Shown piece by piece: positions 28,300 through 37,722 of a DNA stretch of 64,000 bases. The stretch spans positions 49,390 through 113,389 of the forward strand of contig NZ_JAAWWD010000037.1 in NCBI RefSeq assembly GCF_021404545.1. Direction: 5' to 3'. The notes beneath the pieces were generated by a model that worked only from the letters and a program-made list of their open reading frames with translations, was not told the DNA's origin and did no database searches. Each line of letters begins with the position of its first letter. Within the stretch, counting starts at the first letter, position 1. A program made the position numbers and the translations under genes. The stretch comes from Aestuariivita sp. (GTDB lineage: Bacteria; Pseudomonadota; Alphaproteobacteria; Rhodobacterales; Rhodobacteraceae).

Positions 28300-28569
28300 G
28301 TTACGCAGTCTCCCTTAGAGGTTGTAGAACTGGTCGACCACCCTGGCCGACAAGAGGTGGGCATGCCGATGCTGCCCGCCACAACGGTCTGGCCCAGCAG
28401 GCGCTCTCAGATGGCGCAGACGGGCGGATGAAAACGTCACTGAGCGATGCCGCCGGCGATATGGGCAGTGATGCCTGCCTAACCCGACTGACGGGGCTCG
28501 CACGACCGCAAGGCCGTCCTGCGCCGCCAGGCGGGGCGCTTTGCCGGGCCGCCCTGATCATCGGCACCA
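28300..28569. other. gap between the carrier gene and arcA
   Basis: 270 bp without a convincing gene. It could carry an internal promoter or an RNA processing site separating the transport genes from the enzymes. No clear hairpin terminator is seen. Confidence 0.4.
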
Positions 28570-30003
28570 TCACAGCATGGTCGCGACGCTGAGCGCGGCC
28601 ATGATGATCACCGCCAGGATCAGCAGCAGGGGCCACATGAATTTCAGCCAGCGTTCGTAAGGGACCCGGCCCAGAGCCAACCCGCCCATGACAACGGCAA
28701 AGGTCGGGTTGATCAGGTTTACCAGGCCGCTGGCCGATTGATAGGCGGTCACCACGAGCGACCGTTCGACGCCGGAGAAATCGCCCAACGGCGCCATGAT
28801 GGGCATCGTCAGCACCGCCAGCCCGGAGGAGGATGGCACAAGGAAAGACAGCCCCGCCTGCAACCAGAACATCGTGTTGATGAACGCAACCTCCCCCAGC
28901 CCCTCGACCGCGCCTTCGGCCCAGAAAAGCACCGTGTCGGTCATGTTGCCGGCATCCATCACCACCACGATCCCGCGGGCAATCCCGATCACCAGGGCCA
29001 CACCCAAGAGATCGCGCGCACCATCCACAAAGGTCGAGGTGAACTCCTCCTCTCCCATCCAGTCGATCAGCCCGACCACGATGGAGGCCACGATGAAGAG
29101 GGCCGACATCTCGGCCATCCACCAGCCGCCGACCGAGACACCCCAGATCATCACGGCAAAGCTCGCGGCAAAGATGATCAGGATGAGCGCGTGCTTGCCG
29201 GTAAAGTCCGGGGCCCCGTCCCCCTGGTTGCGCCCCTTGAGGAAATGCGCCGCGTTGCTTTCGCGCCGGTCGGCGACAATCGAATGATCCGGGTTCGCGC
29301 GGACCTTTTCGGCATAGCGCATCACATAGACAACGCAGGCCAGCCAGCAGGCAAAGAGAATGACAAAGCGCAGCACGATGCCATCGGTAAAGGGCACGCC
29401 CGCGGCGTTTGACGCGATCACCGTGGCAAAGGGGTTGATGGTCGAGCCCAGCGTGCCGATGCCCGCGCCCAGCATGATGATCGCGACACCCGTCACCGCA
29501 TCATACCGCGCCGCGATCATCACCGGGATGATCAAGGCATAGAACGCCAGCGATTCCTCGGCCATGCCGTAGATCGTGCCGCCCGCCGCGAACAGGGCCA
29601 TCAGGATCGGGATCATCCATTTCTCCCGTCCCTGCAAGCGCGCCATGGCCCGCGCGATCCCCGCGTCAATTGCGCCGGTTTTGGTCACGACACCCAGAAA
29701 GCCGCCGATGATCAGCACAAAGAGGGCGACATCAATGGCCCGCGCCTCATAGCTTCCGGGATCGTAGAACCCTGCAATCGGTGCCATGACCACATCAAAG
29801 AACCCTTGCGGGTTCGGCTCGACCTCTTGATACGAGCCTGGCACGGGCACATCGCGGCCCAGTTCAGGATTTGCGACCCGGTCATACTGTCCGGCAGGAA
29901 CAAAATGCGTCGCAATCGCAACAGCAGCGATCAACGCGAACAGGATTGTATATGCTGAGGGAAATTTGAACGTCACGACCATTTCCTTTTGAGTGTCAGG
30001 CAT
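28570..30003 (-). CDS. YfcC-family carrier, probable arginine/ornithine exchanger
   Basis: 477 residues with about 12 membrane helices, starting with YTILFALIAAVAIATHFVPAG. It is of the YfcC type, related to C4-dicarboxylate carriers. Typical motifs are IGGFLGVVTKTGAIDAG, GAGIGTLGSTINPFATVIAS and SSSGLAVLTMPIMAPLGD. YfcC proteins in arginine deiminase operons are thought to act like ArcD, exchanging arginine for ornithine; that substrate is inference from the neighbouring arc genes. It lies 32 bases after the porin gene. Confidence 0.85.
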   Translation of the reverse strand: MPDTQKEMVVTFKFPSAYTILFALIAAVAIATHFVPAGQYDRVANPELGRDVPVPGSYQEVEPNPQGFFDVVMAPIAGFYDPGSYEARAIDVALFVLIIGGFLGVVTKTGAIDAGIARAMARLQGREKWMIPILMALFAAGGTIYGMAEESLAFYALIIPVMIAARYDAVTGVAIIMLGAGIGTLGSTINPFATVIASNAAGVPFTDGIVLRFVILFACWLACVVYVMRYAEKVRANPDHSIVADRRESNAAHFLKGRNQGDGAPDFTGKHALILIIFAASFAVMIWGVSVGGWWMAEMSALFIVASIVVGLIDWMGEEEFTSTFVDGARDLLGVALVIGIARGIVVVMDAGNMTDTVLFWAEGAVEGLGEVAFINTMFWLQAGLSFLVPSSSGLAVLTMPIMAPLGDFSGVERSLVVTAYQSASGLVNLINPTFAVVMGGLALGRVPYERWLKFMWPLLLILAVIIMAALSVATML

Positions 30004-30035
30004 GTGCGCCTATGCGTAAGGACGGAGTGTGTCGT

Positions 30036-30740
30036 TCAGTTGAAAAACGACAGCGTGAGCACCACCACCTCTTCGTCCAGGTTACCTCCGTAAGCCCGCA
30101 CATCTATGGCCGAGTGGTCGGTGAGATCCCGGCTGAGCCCGATGTCGAACACGTTCTTGTCCGATGCCAGGTTGCGCGAGCCCAGATCCGAACCGAAGCC
30201 GCCAGAGATCGTCAGATCCCCCGGCAACCCGGAATAGGCCGCGTTCAGATAGACCCAATTCTCATCGAAATAGACCTCGCGATAGTAGTCCAGGCCCAGG
30301 CTCAAGCGGTCTGTGACGGCAAGATCCGCCTTGACATAGGCTTCGCCGTAATCCGTGCTGTCATCGCGGTAGAAATACTGGGCAAAGCCGATGTCGAAAT
30401 CGACCGCTCCCCAGCTTGGAGTGATCCCTGCATAGAGATCGACCTCCAGATCCGTCACCCCGTCGAACCGGACATTCGATGCCCAGACCCCTGCATAAAA
30501 CAAACCATAATACAGCTCGACATAAGGCTGGATCGCCGGGCGATCCCCTGTCTGGGTGCTGCCTTTCGAGATGTAATTGGATGTGATGTCGACGCCGTAG
30601 CCAAAGCTGACTTCGTTGGCCTGCGCCTGCTGTGCCGGGCTGCCAAGGATCACGGCCAGGGCGCCCAGCGTCGCCAAAAGCGGTTTGACGCCGGTGGCGG
30701 TCCGCGATGTCCTTGTCTTTGCACCTTGGATTTTCTGCAT
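30036..30740 (-). CDS. TorF-family putative porin
   Basis: 234 residues with a signal peptide (hydrophobic LLATLGALAVILG, cleavage near QAQA-N). The rest is beta-barrel-like: YGVDITSNYISKGSTQ at the start and a final aromatic residue pattern ending LSFFN. This matches the TorF/Gcw_chp putative porins. The start at 30740 has a perfect AGGAGGT site; an in-frame extension upstream is unlikely. It heads the arc-atp array, so it could admit arginine across the outer membrane. That role is inference. Confidence 0.82.
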   Translation of the reverse strand: MQKIQGAKTRTSRTATGVKPLLATLGALAVILGSPAQQAQANEVSFGYGVDITSNYISKGSTQTGDRPAIQPYVELYYGLFYAGVWASNVRFDGVTDLEVDLYAGITPSWGAVDFDIGFAQYFYRDDSTDYGEAYVKADLAVTDRLSLGLDYYREVYFDENWVYLNAAYSGLPGDLTISGGFGSDLGSRNLASDKNVFDIGLSRDLTDHSAIDVRAYGGNLDEEVVVLTLSFFN

Positions 30741-31383
30741 CTGAGCACCTCCTGAGAAGTGTTTGATAATATGACGGAAAGCGATATGAGCTGGGTGGAG
30801 GGCAGCGCATGTCCAAGTCTGGTATTTCGGAAAAATGCAGCCAGAGAAAGGCATCTTCATAAAGTGACCAGATTTTGAGCAATTAGTCGCCTGTGGCGTC
30901 AGTGTGCTGCCTTGTCCAGCTCGGAGTCGGCGCCCGGGAGGACACGCGCCCGGGCCGGCCGAAACGCGCGCACTTCGTTCGAAAGCCGGGATTTTTGGCG
31001 AGACAGGTCGCATTGCTCAGTCAGGCCCGATCTTTTCCTGTCAAGCCAGAGAGCAGAGCAGCGCCAGCATCCGATTCGCCGCCACGATGTCATCGGTCCA
31101 GCGGAATGCGGGCGCCGGGATCGGGCGCGCGGCCCGCCTGTCTCAGACGTGTTTTCGGATCTCGCCATAGCGCCTGCGGCGGACCGGCACGGTGTCATCG
31201 GTGCTCAAGATCGCCTGATACGCGCTGCCGGATTTGGCAAGCCGCACCACATGCCGATATCTCACTCAATGGGACCGGTGACATTGCATGCCTTCGAACC
31301 CCTTAAGCCGATCAACGCAGTCCGAGAGCGACCCGCTGAGCGTGGCGCTGCCATCGGTGGTCGCGGCCACAACGTAATGGTGC
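30741..31383. other. intergenic region upstream of the porin, about 640 bp
   Basis: Must contain the promoter of the porin-arc-atp array. I could not find a strong -35/-10 pair or a good FNR-type site. On its right side it grades into the decayed glycosyltransferase region; nothing else is recognisable. Confidence 0.45.
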
Positions 31384-32121
31384 TGCGCTGTTTTCTGATC
31401 GGCGAGCATATCGAGCGGTTCGCCGTGCCAGGTTGGGATGGCGATCTCTATGGGAACGGGCATGTCGAACCAGGAGGCGCAGTCTGGCTCTTTTGGGTGA
31501 AGTCGGTCTTTCCGTGGAGTTTGGCGTTCCTGCCTTTGCCGTTACGCCCGCGTCAGACCGTGACGGCTTTTCGGCGCGACACGGCGGGGCTCAGAGCCTA
31601 TTTGTTGCTCTGGGTGCTGTCCCCGCTGGTGCTTTTCACACCGGCCGCCAATATCCTCCTGACCTATGTCTTGCCGGGCCTGCCCGCCACGGCGGTCCTG
31701 CTGGTGCTGCTGCTGAGGGATGTCTGGGGCGACGCGCTGCGCGGTTGGCCGGGCCGGATTGGGCTGGGATGCGGTTTGGCCGTGACCGGCGCGTTCTTTG
31801 CCGCGATAACGGCCATCCCGATCCTTGCCCCAGAGCGCGCCTCAGAACGCACGCGCCGCCGATGCGCGCTGCACAGATGCTGGCGCCGGTGTGCCGGTTT
31901 TCACAGCGCCGGGCCGCAGCTATTCGGCCGAGTTCTATTCCGCCGACCGGGCCAGACCTGTCGACTGGGAGGGCATCGGCGGTCTGACCGCACCGGCCAT
32001 CGTCATCGCGCCCAGCAGCCACAGATCGCATCCCGCGCTGGCGCCCCTCTGGCCGATAACCCAGGCTGGACGGTACACGGTTTACCGCCTGACCGCCGAT
32101 GCCAAGGACAAGGAGACGCAC
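31384..32121 (+). pseudogene. ArnT-like membrane glycosyltransferase, truncated and frameshifted
   Basis: The readable part begins FLIGEHIERFAVPGWDGDLYG and continues through VKSVFPWSLAFLP and several membrane helices, as in the C-terminal half of ArnT/PMT-type transferases that move lipid-linked sugars to envelope acceptors. The N-terminal catalytic half is missing. A frameshift near 31830-31870 moves the coding frame so that the tail (PGRSYSAEFYSADRARPVDW) is read in another frame. First gene of a decayed three-gene cassette. Confidence 0.65.
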
Positions 32122-33067
32122 GTGACCCCCAAGCCCCAAACCCTTGGCGCCACCTCCGTCGGGCCGCGACTGTCCTTTGTCATTCCCGCCTATAACCAGG
32201 TGCTGGTCCTCCGCGAGACCCTGAAACGGGTCAGCCGTGAGGCGGCGCGCACCGGCCAGACCTGCGAAATTTTGCTGGTCGAGGACGACAGCGCGGCTGG
32301 CACGTTCGAGGCGGCGCGGCGCATCGCGCTGCCCTATCCGGTCCGGCTGATCCGCCTGTCGCGGAATTTCGGCAAGGAACATGCGATTATGGCGGGCTTG
32401 CGCACATCTTCGGGCGATCTTGTCATCGTGCTGGACGCCGACCTTCAGGACAATGTCGCCTATATTCACGACATGCTGGACCTGACCGCGGCGGGCCATG
32501 AAATGGTTTATGCGGTGCGCGACGGCCGCCGCGATGAAGGGTGGATCAAGCGGTGCCTGACGGGTCTCCTTTATCGTCGGCTCAATCAGGGGACGGGATT
32601 GCGACCCCGCGAGATTCTCGCGATTTCAGACTGATGGATCGAAAGGTCGTCGATACGCTCTGCGCCTTGCCGGAACGCGACCTTTTCATGAAGGGGCTCT
32701 ATAACTGGGTTTCGTTCCGCAGCGCTCCGTGTCCGGGTATCACGACGTCAAAACGGCATGTCGAAATTCGGGTTCGTCGGGCTTGTGCAGCATGCGCAGA
32801 CGGGTCTGACGTCGTTCACCAGATGGCCGCTGCGTATCTGGGCGTTGCTGGGCACGGACGTCGCGATTGGCGCAATGTGGTATGGGCTGACTATCGCGTT
32901 TCGCACCCTCGCTCTGGCCATGATGTGCCGGGCTGGAGCACATTGGCGGTCGCCCTGTTCTCTCTCAGCGGGTTGCAACTGATCTCGATCGGGGTCATCG
33001 GTGAATACCTGGCCCGGGTCTTTTCCGAGGTCAAAGCGAGGCCAGGCTATATCGTGGCCGAAGACAT
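32122..33067 (+). pseudogene. GtrB-like family 2 glycosyltransferase, several frameshifts
   Basis: A GTG start at 32122 has an AAGGAG site 6 bases upstream. The first ~155 codons encode a normal dolichyl-phosphate-mannose-synthase-like domain (LSFVIPAYNQVLVLRET, LVEDDSAAGT, SRNFGKEHAIMAGL, VLDADLQD). A shift near 32590 moves DFRLMDRKVVDTLCALPERD to a second frame. After about 32750 the membrane part is split across frames (MSKFGFVGLVQHAQTGLTSF in one, LSGLQLISIGVIGEYLARVF in another). Normally this enzyme charges the lipid carrier for GtrA and ArnT-like partners. Confidence 0.75.
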
Positions 33068-33616
33068 TTGCAGGCACCCCGAACGACCCGGGCGATCCGA
33101 TATATCCAGATCGGAGGCGCGGCAAGCTTGCTGCATATCGCCTTGGCAAGCCTCTTGGTTTGGTTGGGGAACAGTGCCGTTTGGGCCAATACCGTGGGGT
33201 TCCCGAGCGCCTTTTGGGTCAGTTTTTTGGTCTCACCTCCACTATACGTTCACTATACGTTCCCGCAGACATCCTGTCAGATCTCTGTCGCCGCACGGCG
33301 CTTTGTGGTGACATCGCTGGTGGGGATCGTGATCAATCAGGCGGTGCTTGTGCTGCTTGTTGAGATGACCGGGCTATCGGATTACCTGGCGCTCTTGGTG
33401 GCGGTCGCGGTTGCGGCCGCGCTGACATTTGTTTTGTGCCGGTCCTGGGTGTTTCGCCTTCGGCAGTCAGCAGGGACGTGCCGCCTGACGGGGTGGCTGG
33501 GGCCCGTGCCCCTCCCGTCTCTGTCGCCGATGGCGATGCGACAGAGGGGCCTGCGCTCAAGGCTCGGCACCGCCTCCTCGGGCGCGTGTCGGGTGTTCCC
33601 ACCGGGATCAGGGTGA
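33068..33616 (+). CDS. GtrA-like flippase, possibly damaged
   Basis: About 130 residues look like GtrA, a four-helix protein thought to flip lipid-linked sugars: RYIQIGGAASLLHIALASLL, then ARRFVVTSLVGIVINQAVLV and ALTFVLCRSWVFRL. The segment FPSAFWVSFLVSPPLYVHYT departs from the family pattern. The ~45 residues after the last helix look like read-through of non-coding DNA. The start is a TTG overlapping the end of the GtrB remnant. Given its broken neighbours it is probably non-functional. Confidence 0.55.
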   Translation: MQAPRTTRAIRYIQIGGAASLLHIALASLLVWLGNSAVWANTVGFPSAFWVSFLVSPPLYVHYTFPQTSCQISVAARRFVVTSLVGIVINQAVLVLLVEMTGLSDYLALLVAVAVAAALTFVLCRSWVFRLRQSAGTCRLTGWLGPVPLPSLSPMAMRQRGLRSRLGTASSGACRVFPPGSG

Positions 33617-33761
33617 TTTTTTTGGCAGCGAACGAACGCCCTGGACAAGGGGCACTTTCCGAATTTGGGTGCGTGTTTGAGACAGAGCCGCCGCCACATC
33701 ATTCCAGAAGGCGTGCGCCCTTCGGGATAGCGCGGCTCCGATCCGCGCGGCCAGTCGGGTC

Positions 33762-34328
33762 TTAGCCGCCCCAGCTGCGGACCGCGCCACAATCCATATG
33801 CACGAAGTTCGAGCGGGAATACTTGCCAACGCCGCCCGCACGGCAGGCAATTGCCGCTTTGGCCATTTGCGAGACCGAACGCGATCCAAGCCGCAGATCT
33901 GCGGCCTGACCTTTCAGGTGCAGCGAGTTACGGGCCACACCGCCCGATCTGCTGCGCAGCATCGCGTTGGTCTTGGGGCTGCGATAGCCCGAAAGCAACA
34001 TATAGGGTTCATTGGCATCCATCAGGTTATGCGCCGCAGCCATGATATCGATGGTGCGTATGTCCATGCCCTTGACGTCATCGGTGCGCCAGTCGCGCAT
34101 GAAATGATTGACCTCTTTGAGCGCATCTTTGATGTATTTGCCTTCGATCCAGTACACCATGTCGATGCGTTCGCCGGTTCGGCCGGAATACATGCGGATG
34201 CGGCGAATGTCGCCCGCACCGCGCAAGAACCCTGCGGCGCTTGCGAATGTCGGTGCGGCTGTCATGGCGGTTGCGGCGAACGCTCCCAATAAGGCGCGTC
34301 GGCTCAGCCCGATCGATGTCTGTGTCAT
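33762..34328 (-). CDS. YcbK-like (DUF882) M15-type peptidase, Tat-exported
   Basis: 188 residues from the ATG at 34328. The N-terminus LSRRALLGAFAATAM is a twin-arginine signal. The core is an M15-like zinc peptidase fold: LLSGYRSPKTNAML, then SLHLKGQAADLRL (His and Asp ligands) and FVHMDCGAVRSW (His ligand). Such proteins are periplasmic and thought to act on peptidoglycan. It is divergent from the L,D-transpeptidase gene, a frequent pairing in this group. Confidence 0.85.
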   Translation of the reverse strand: MTQTSIGLSRRALLGAFAATAMTAAPTFASAAGFLRGAGDIRRIRMYSGRTGERIDMVYWIEGKYIKDALKEVNHFMRDWRTDDVKGMDIRTIDIMAAAHNLMDANEPYMLLSGYRSPKTNAMLRSRSGGVARNSLHLKGQAADLRLGSRSVSQMAKAAIACRAGGVGKYSRSNFVHMDCGAVRSWGG

Positions 34329-34649
34329 TTTCTGCGTTGTCCCGTACGCTGCTAACCTGCCTGTGGCCGATGTTACGGCCACATTCGTCATCCATCCCCA
34401 GATGATTAATTTCTATGCCACAGCCTGATTCTGTCGCCAAGGCGTGAGTTTTGCTACGGTCCTGTAACGTCCGATTTCGGCAAAATTTCGCGCAAAAAGA
34501 GGGTGTATAATGGAACCTTGCCGGGCGATGCAGCGTTGCATCACCCTGTTGGGGCGCTAACAGCCTGTTGAAAACGTGAATGGACAAGCGATCTATCCTG
34601 CGCTCAAGCTTTTTCCAGATTCTCTTCTGAGCGTTTAGGAAACACCAAA
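34329..34649. other. divergent promoter region, 321 bp
   Basis: Lies between the YcbK-like gene and the L,D-transpeptidase gene. It contains a perfect TATAAT hexamer at 34506-34511 on the plus strand, though without a good -35 at 17 bases, and a small palindrome around 34527-34542. No gene is evident. Confidence 0.4.
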
Positions 34650-36266
34650 ATGATTTTAAAAGTCTTTCAGCGGCGCCGGTTCTGTGGGCTTGCCGTGGTC
34701 GCGATGATGGCGTTGCCCATGCTGGGTGCCGGATCCGCATCGGCGCAGGTGACAGCGTTCAAGCAAGCCGTGGCCGAGGCGGCCTCTCGCGACAGCGATA
34801 TCGCCGCGTTTTATCGCGGCACCGGTTTTGCGCCGATCTGGACCGGCACCGATGCCGATGATCAGGCGCGGCGCAAGGCGTTGATGGCCGCCCTTGAGAC
34901 GGCGTCGCTGCATGGTCTGCCCGAGGCACGCTATGACAGGGCCGGGCTGATGCAGCGGATGCGCACCGCGCGCACGACGCGGGATCTGGGATTTCTCGAG
35001 GTCGAAATCTCCGCGGTGTTTCTGCAATACGCGCGCGATATCCAGACCGGTGTGGTCGTGCCTTCGCGCATTGACGCCGATATTGTCAGGCAGGTTCCCT
35101 ATCGTGACCGCAAATCGACGCTGCTGACCTTGGCCCGGCACGACGATCCCGGCGCCTTTGTTGCCGGGCTGGTGCCTGCGACCCGCGAATACCGCGCGCT
35201 CCTGAAGCAAAAGTTGCAGATGCAACACCTGCTCGCCTCCGGCGGGTGGGGCCCCAAGGTGCGCGCCAACAGCCTCAAGCCCGGCGCCGAGGGGGCCGAA
35301 GTTGTGGCCCTGCGCAATCGTTTGATCGCAATGGGTTATATGCCGCGCAATGCCAAGGCGGTGTATGATGCGGATATGGAAAAGGCGGTTCAGGTCTTTC
35401 AGACCCGGCACGGGCTGGAGCCGGACGGCGTCGCGGGCGAAAGCACGATCCGCGAGATCAATGTCGAGCCGCAGGCCCGCCTGCGCGCGATCATCGTCGC
35501 GCTGGAGCGGGAACGCTGGCTGAACCGCGACCGCGGCGACCGGCATATTCTGGTCAACCTGGCCGATTTTCATGCGCGCATCATCGATCACGGGCACGAG
35601 ACCTTCCGCACCCGGTCAGTGATCGGCAAGAACGTGGCCAGTCAACGCAGCCCCGAGTTTTCCGATGTGATGGAGCATATGGTGGTCAACCCCAGCTGGT
35701 TTGTCCCCCGATCCATCGCAACCAAGGAGTATTTGCCTGCGCTGCAACGCAACCCCAATGCAGTGCGCCATCTGGTGATCACAGATGCGCGGGGTCGCGT
35801 GGTCAATCGCGGCGCAGTCGATTTCACACGGTATTCGACCCGCAATTTCCCTTTTGACATGCGCCAGCCGCCCAGCAAGTCCAACGCGCTGGGGCTGGTC
35901 AAGTTCATGTTTCCCAACAAGTACAATATCTACTTGCATGACACGCCTGCTAAGAACCTGTTTTCGCGGGAAACACGCGCCTATAGCCATGGCTGTATCC
36001 GGCTGGCTGACCCGTTCGATTTCGCCTATGCGCTGCTCGCGCGCCAGGAGGCCGATCCTGAAGGGTATTTCCAGCGTGTCCTGAAATCGGGCGTCGAGAC
36101 CAAGGTCGAACTGCAACGGCCGGTTCCGGTCCATCTGATCTATCGGACCGCGATCACGGACGAAAAAGGCCGGATCGAGTATCGCCGCGATGTCTATGGT
36201 CGTGACGCCAAGATCTGGCAGGCGCTCAGCGATGCGGGGGTGGTCCTGGGCGACGTTCAGGGGTAA
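34650..36266 (+). CDS. L,D-transpeptidase (YcbB-like) with peptidoglycan-binding domain
   Basis: 538 residues. Order: signal segment (residues 1-32, ending SASAQ), an N-terminal scaffold domain ([13 protein letters not shown]), a peptidoglycan-binding helix bundle (about 210-270, [17 protein letters not shown]), then a YkuD catalytic domain with the active-site motif [11 protein letters not shown] near residue 445. It forms 3-3 crosslinks or attaches proteins to peptidoglycan in the periplasm. lpxD follows 38 bases after the stop with a GGCCCCG/CGGGGCC hairpin (36272-36299) in between. Confidence 0.92.
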   Translation: MILKVFQRRRFCGLAVVAMMALPMLGAGSASAQVTAFKQAVAEAASRDSDIAAFYRGTGFAPIWTGTDADDQARRKALMAALETASLHGLPEARYDRAGLMQRMRTARTTRDLGFLEVEISAVFLQYARDIQTGVVVPSRIDADIVRQVPYRDRKSTLLTLARHDDPGAFVAGLVPATREYRALLKQKLQMQHLLASGGWGPKVRANSLKPGAEGAEVVALRNRLIAMGYMPRNAKAVYDADMEKAVQVFQTRHGLEPDGVAGESTIREINVEPQARLRAIIVALERERWLNRDRGDRHILVNLADFHARIIDHGHETFRTRSVIGKNVASQRSPEFSDVMEHMVVNPSWFVPRSIATKEYLPALQRNPNAVRHLVITDARGRVVNRGAVDFTRYSTRNFPFDMRQPPSKSNALGLVKFMFPNKYNIYLHDTPAKNLFSRETRAYSHGCIRLADPFDFAYALLARQEADPEGYFQRVLKSGVETKVELQRPVPVHLIYRTAITDEKGRIEYRRDVYGRDAKIWQALSDAGVVLGDVQG

Positions 36267-36304
36267 TCACTGGCCCCGAGCGAACCAGAGCCCGGGGCCA
36301 AGCC

Positions 36305-37396
36305 ATGCCATTTACCATTGCCCAGATTGCCGATGCGATCGGCGCCAAGGCCGAAGGCGACACCGCGTTGGCGGTGACGGCGGTTGCCGAACCCGCAGAC
36401 GCGCGGTCCGACCAATTGGCGATGGCGACCAATCCCAAATACACCAAAGATCTGTCCGAGGGGCAGGCACAGGCGGCGGTGCTCTGGGCGGATGCCGATT
36501 GGCGCGATCTGGGGCTGAAGGCCGCGATCTTGCCGCAGCGCCCGCGGTTTGCCATGGCGGGACTGACACGGATGATGGATCCGGGCCAGGGGTTCGGGTC
36601 GGGGATCCACCCCTCGGCGGTGATCGACCCCACCGCTCAGGTTCATCCCGATGCGACTGTGGGGCCAAACACCGTGATCGGTCCGCGCGCGACCATCGCT
36701 GAGGGCGCTGTGATCGGGCCGCTTTGTTTTATTGGTGCGGATGTGGTTCTGGGGCCCAACGCCTATCTGCGCGAGCATGTGAGCATCGGCGCGCGCGTGC
36801 GGATCGGCGCCAATTTCATCGGTCAGCCGGGCGCGCGGATCGGGGGCGACGGGTTTTCCTTTGTCACGCCCGAACCTTCGGGCGCAGAGGCGGTGCGCGA
36901 GACCCTGGGCGATCAGGGTGCGACCGACGCGCAAAGCTATGCGCGTATCCATTCGCTGGGCGCGGTTCGGATCGGTGACGATGTGGAGATCGGTGCCAGC
37001 ACCACAATCGACAACGGCACGGTCCGCGACACGGTCATCGGAGCCGGCACCAAGATCGATAACCTTACGCAGATCGGCCATAACGTGGTGATTGGGCGCG
37101 ATTGTCTGATCTGCGCGCAAAGCGGGATCGCAGGCTCGACCACGCTGGGCAACAATGTGGTGCTGGGCGGCCAGACCGGCATCACCGACAACATCTTTGT
37201 CGGCGACCGGGTGATCGCGGGCGGCGGCTCCAAAGTGCTGACCAACATCCCGGCGGGCCGAGTGGTGCTGGGCTATCCGGCGACCAAGATGGACACGCAG
37301 ATCGAGGCCTATAAGGCGCTGCGCCGCCTGCCTCGGTTGATGCGTGACGTGCAGACATTGCAAAAGGCGGTTTTCAAACCCGGCTCGAATGACTAA
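36305..37396 (+). CDS. lpxD: UDP-3-O-acylglucosamine N-acyltransferase
   Basis: Adds the second hydroxyacyl chain in lipid A synthesis, using an acyl carrier protein. 363 residues. The N-terminal uridine-binding domain is followed by many left-handed hexapeptide repeats ([20 protein letters not shown] onward). The catalytic histidine sits in QIGHNVVIG near residue 260. It is the first of three adjacent genes with a dedicated acyl carrier protein and a ketoacyl synthase. Confidence 0.95.
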   Translation: MPFTIAQIADAIGAKAEGDTALAVTAVAEPADARSDQLAMATNPKYTKDLSEGQAQAAVLWADADWRDLGLKAAILPQRPRFAMAGLTRMMDPGQGFGSGIHPSAVIDPTAQVHPDATVGPNTVIGPRATIAEGAVIGPLCFIGADVVLGPNAYLREHVSIGARVRIGANFIGQPGARIGGDGFSFVTPEPSGAEAVRETLGDQGATDAQSYARIHSLGAVRIGDDVEIGASTTIDNGTVRDTVIGAGTKIDNLTQIGHNVVIGRDCLICAQSGIAGSTTLGNNVVLGGQTGITDNIFVGDRVIAGGGSKVLTNIPAGRVVLGYPATKMDTQIEAYKALRRLPRLMRDVQTLQKAVFKPGSND

Positions 37397-37429
37397 ATGA
37401 CCGCCATGTTCCTCCAGGGAAGACCGGCC

Positions 37430-37687
37430 ATGAACGTCAAGGACAAAGTGATCGAGATCATTGCCGAGCAGGCGGTGCTGGACCCATCCGACGTCACGAT
37501 GGACAGCACGCTCCAGGATCTGGGGATCGACAGTCTGGGGCTGGTGGAAAGCATCTTTGCCATTGAAGAGGCGTTCGATATCTCGATCCCCTTCAATGCC
37601 AACGAGCCCGAGGCCGGCGACTTTGACATCTCAAACGTGGCCACCATCGTGGCCGGTATCGAAACACTGATGGCCGAACAGGCCTGA
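37430..37687 (+). CDS. acyl carrier protein, lpxD-linked
   Basis: 85 residues from the ATG at 37430. The phosphopantetheine serine is Ser35 in GIDSLGLVES. The acidic helix IFAIEEAFDISIPF follows. It is not the main AcpP, which is usually beside fabD/fabG/fabF; position between lpxD and a ketoacyl synthase suggests a specialised acyl supply. 33 bases from lpxD and 35 from the next gene. Confidence 0.85.
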   Translation: MNVKDKVIEIIAEQAVLDPSDVTMDSTLQDLGIDSLGLVESIFAIEEAFDISIPFNANEPEAGDFDISNVATIVAGIETLMAEQA

Positions 37688-37722
37688 GCGACGGGCGCAA
37701 AGCTCTGGAAAGGCTCGGTGCG

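Noticed and set aside
30869..30882. FNR-like site TTGCT-N4-ATCTG upstream of the porin
   Set aside because: Only about 7 of 10 positions match the TTGAT-N4-ATCAA consensus. Anaerobic control of the arc-atp array is plausible but this site is too weak to call.
31150..31270. Minus-strand coding-like stretch before the ArnT remnant
   Set aside because: About 36 codons look protein-like but match no family I know and have no start context.
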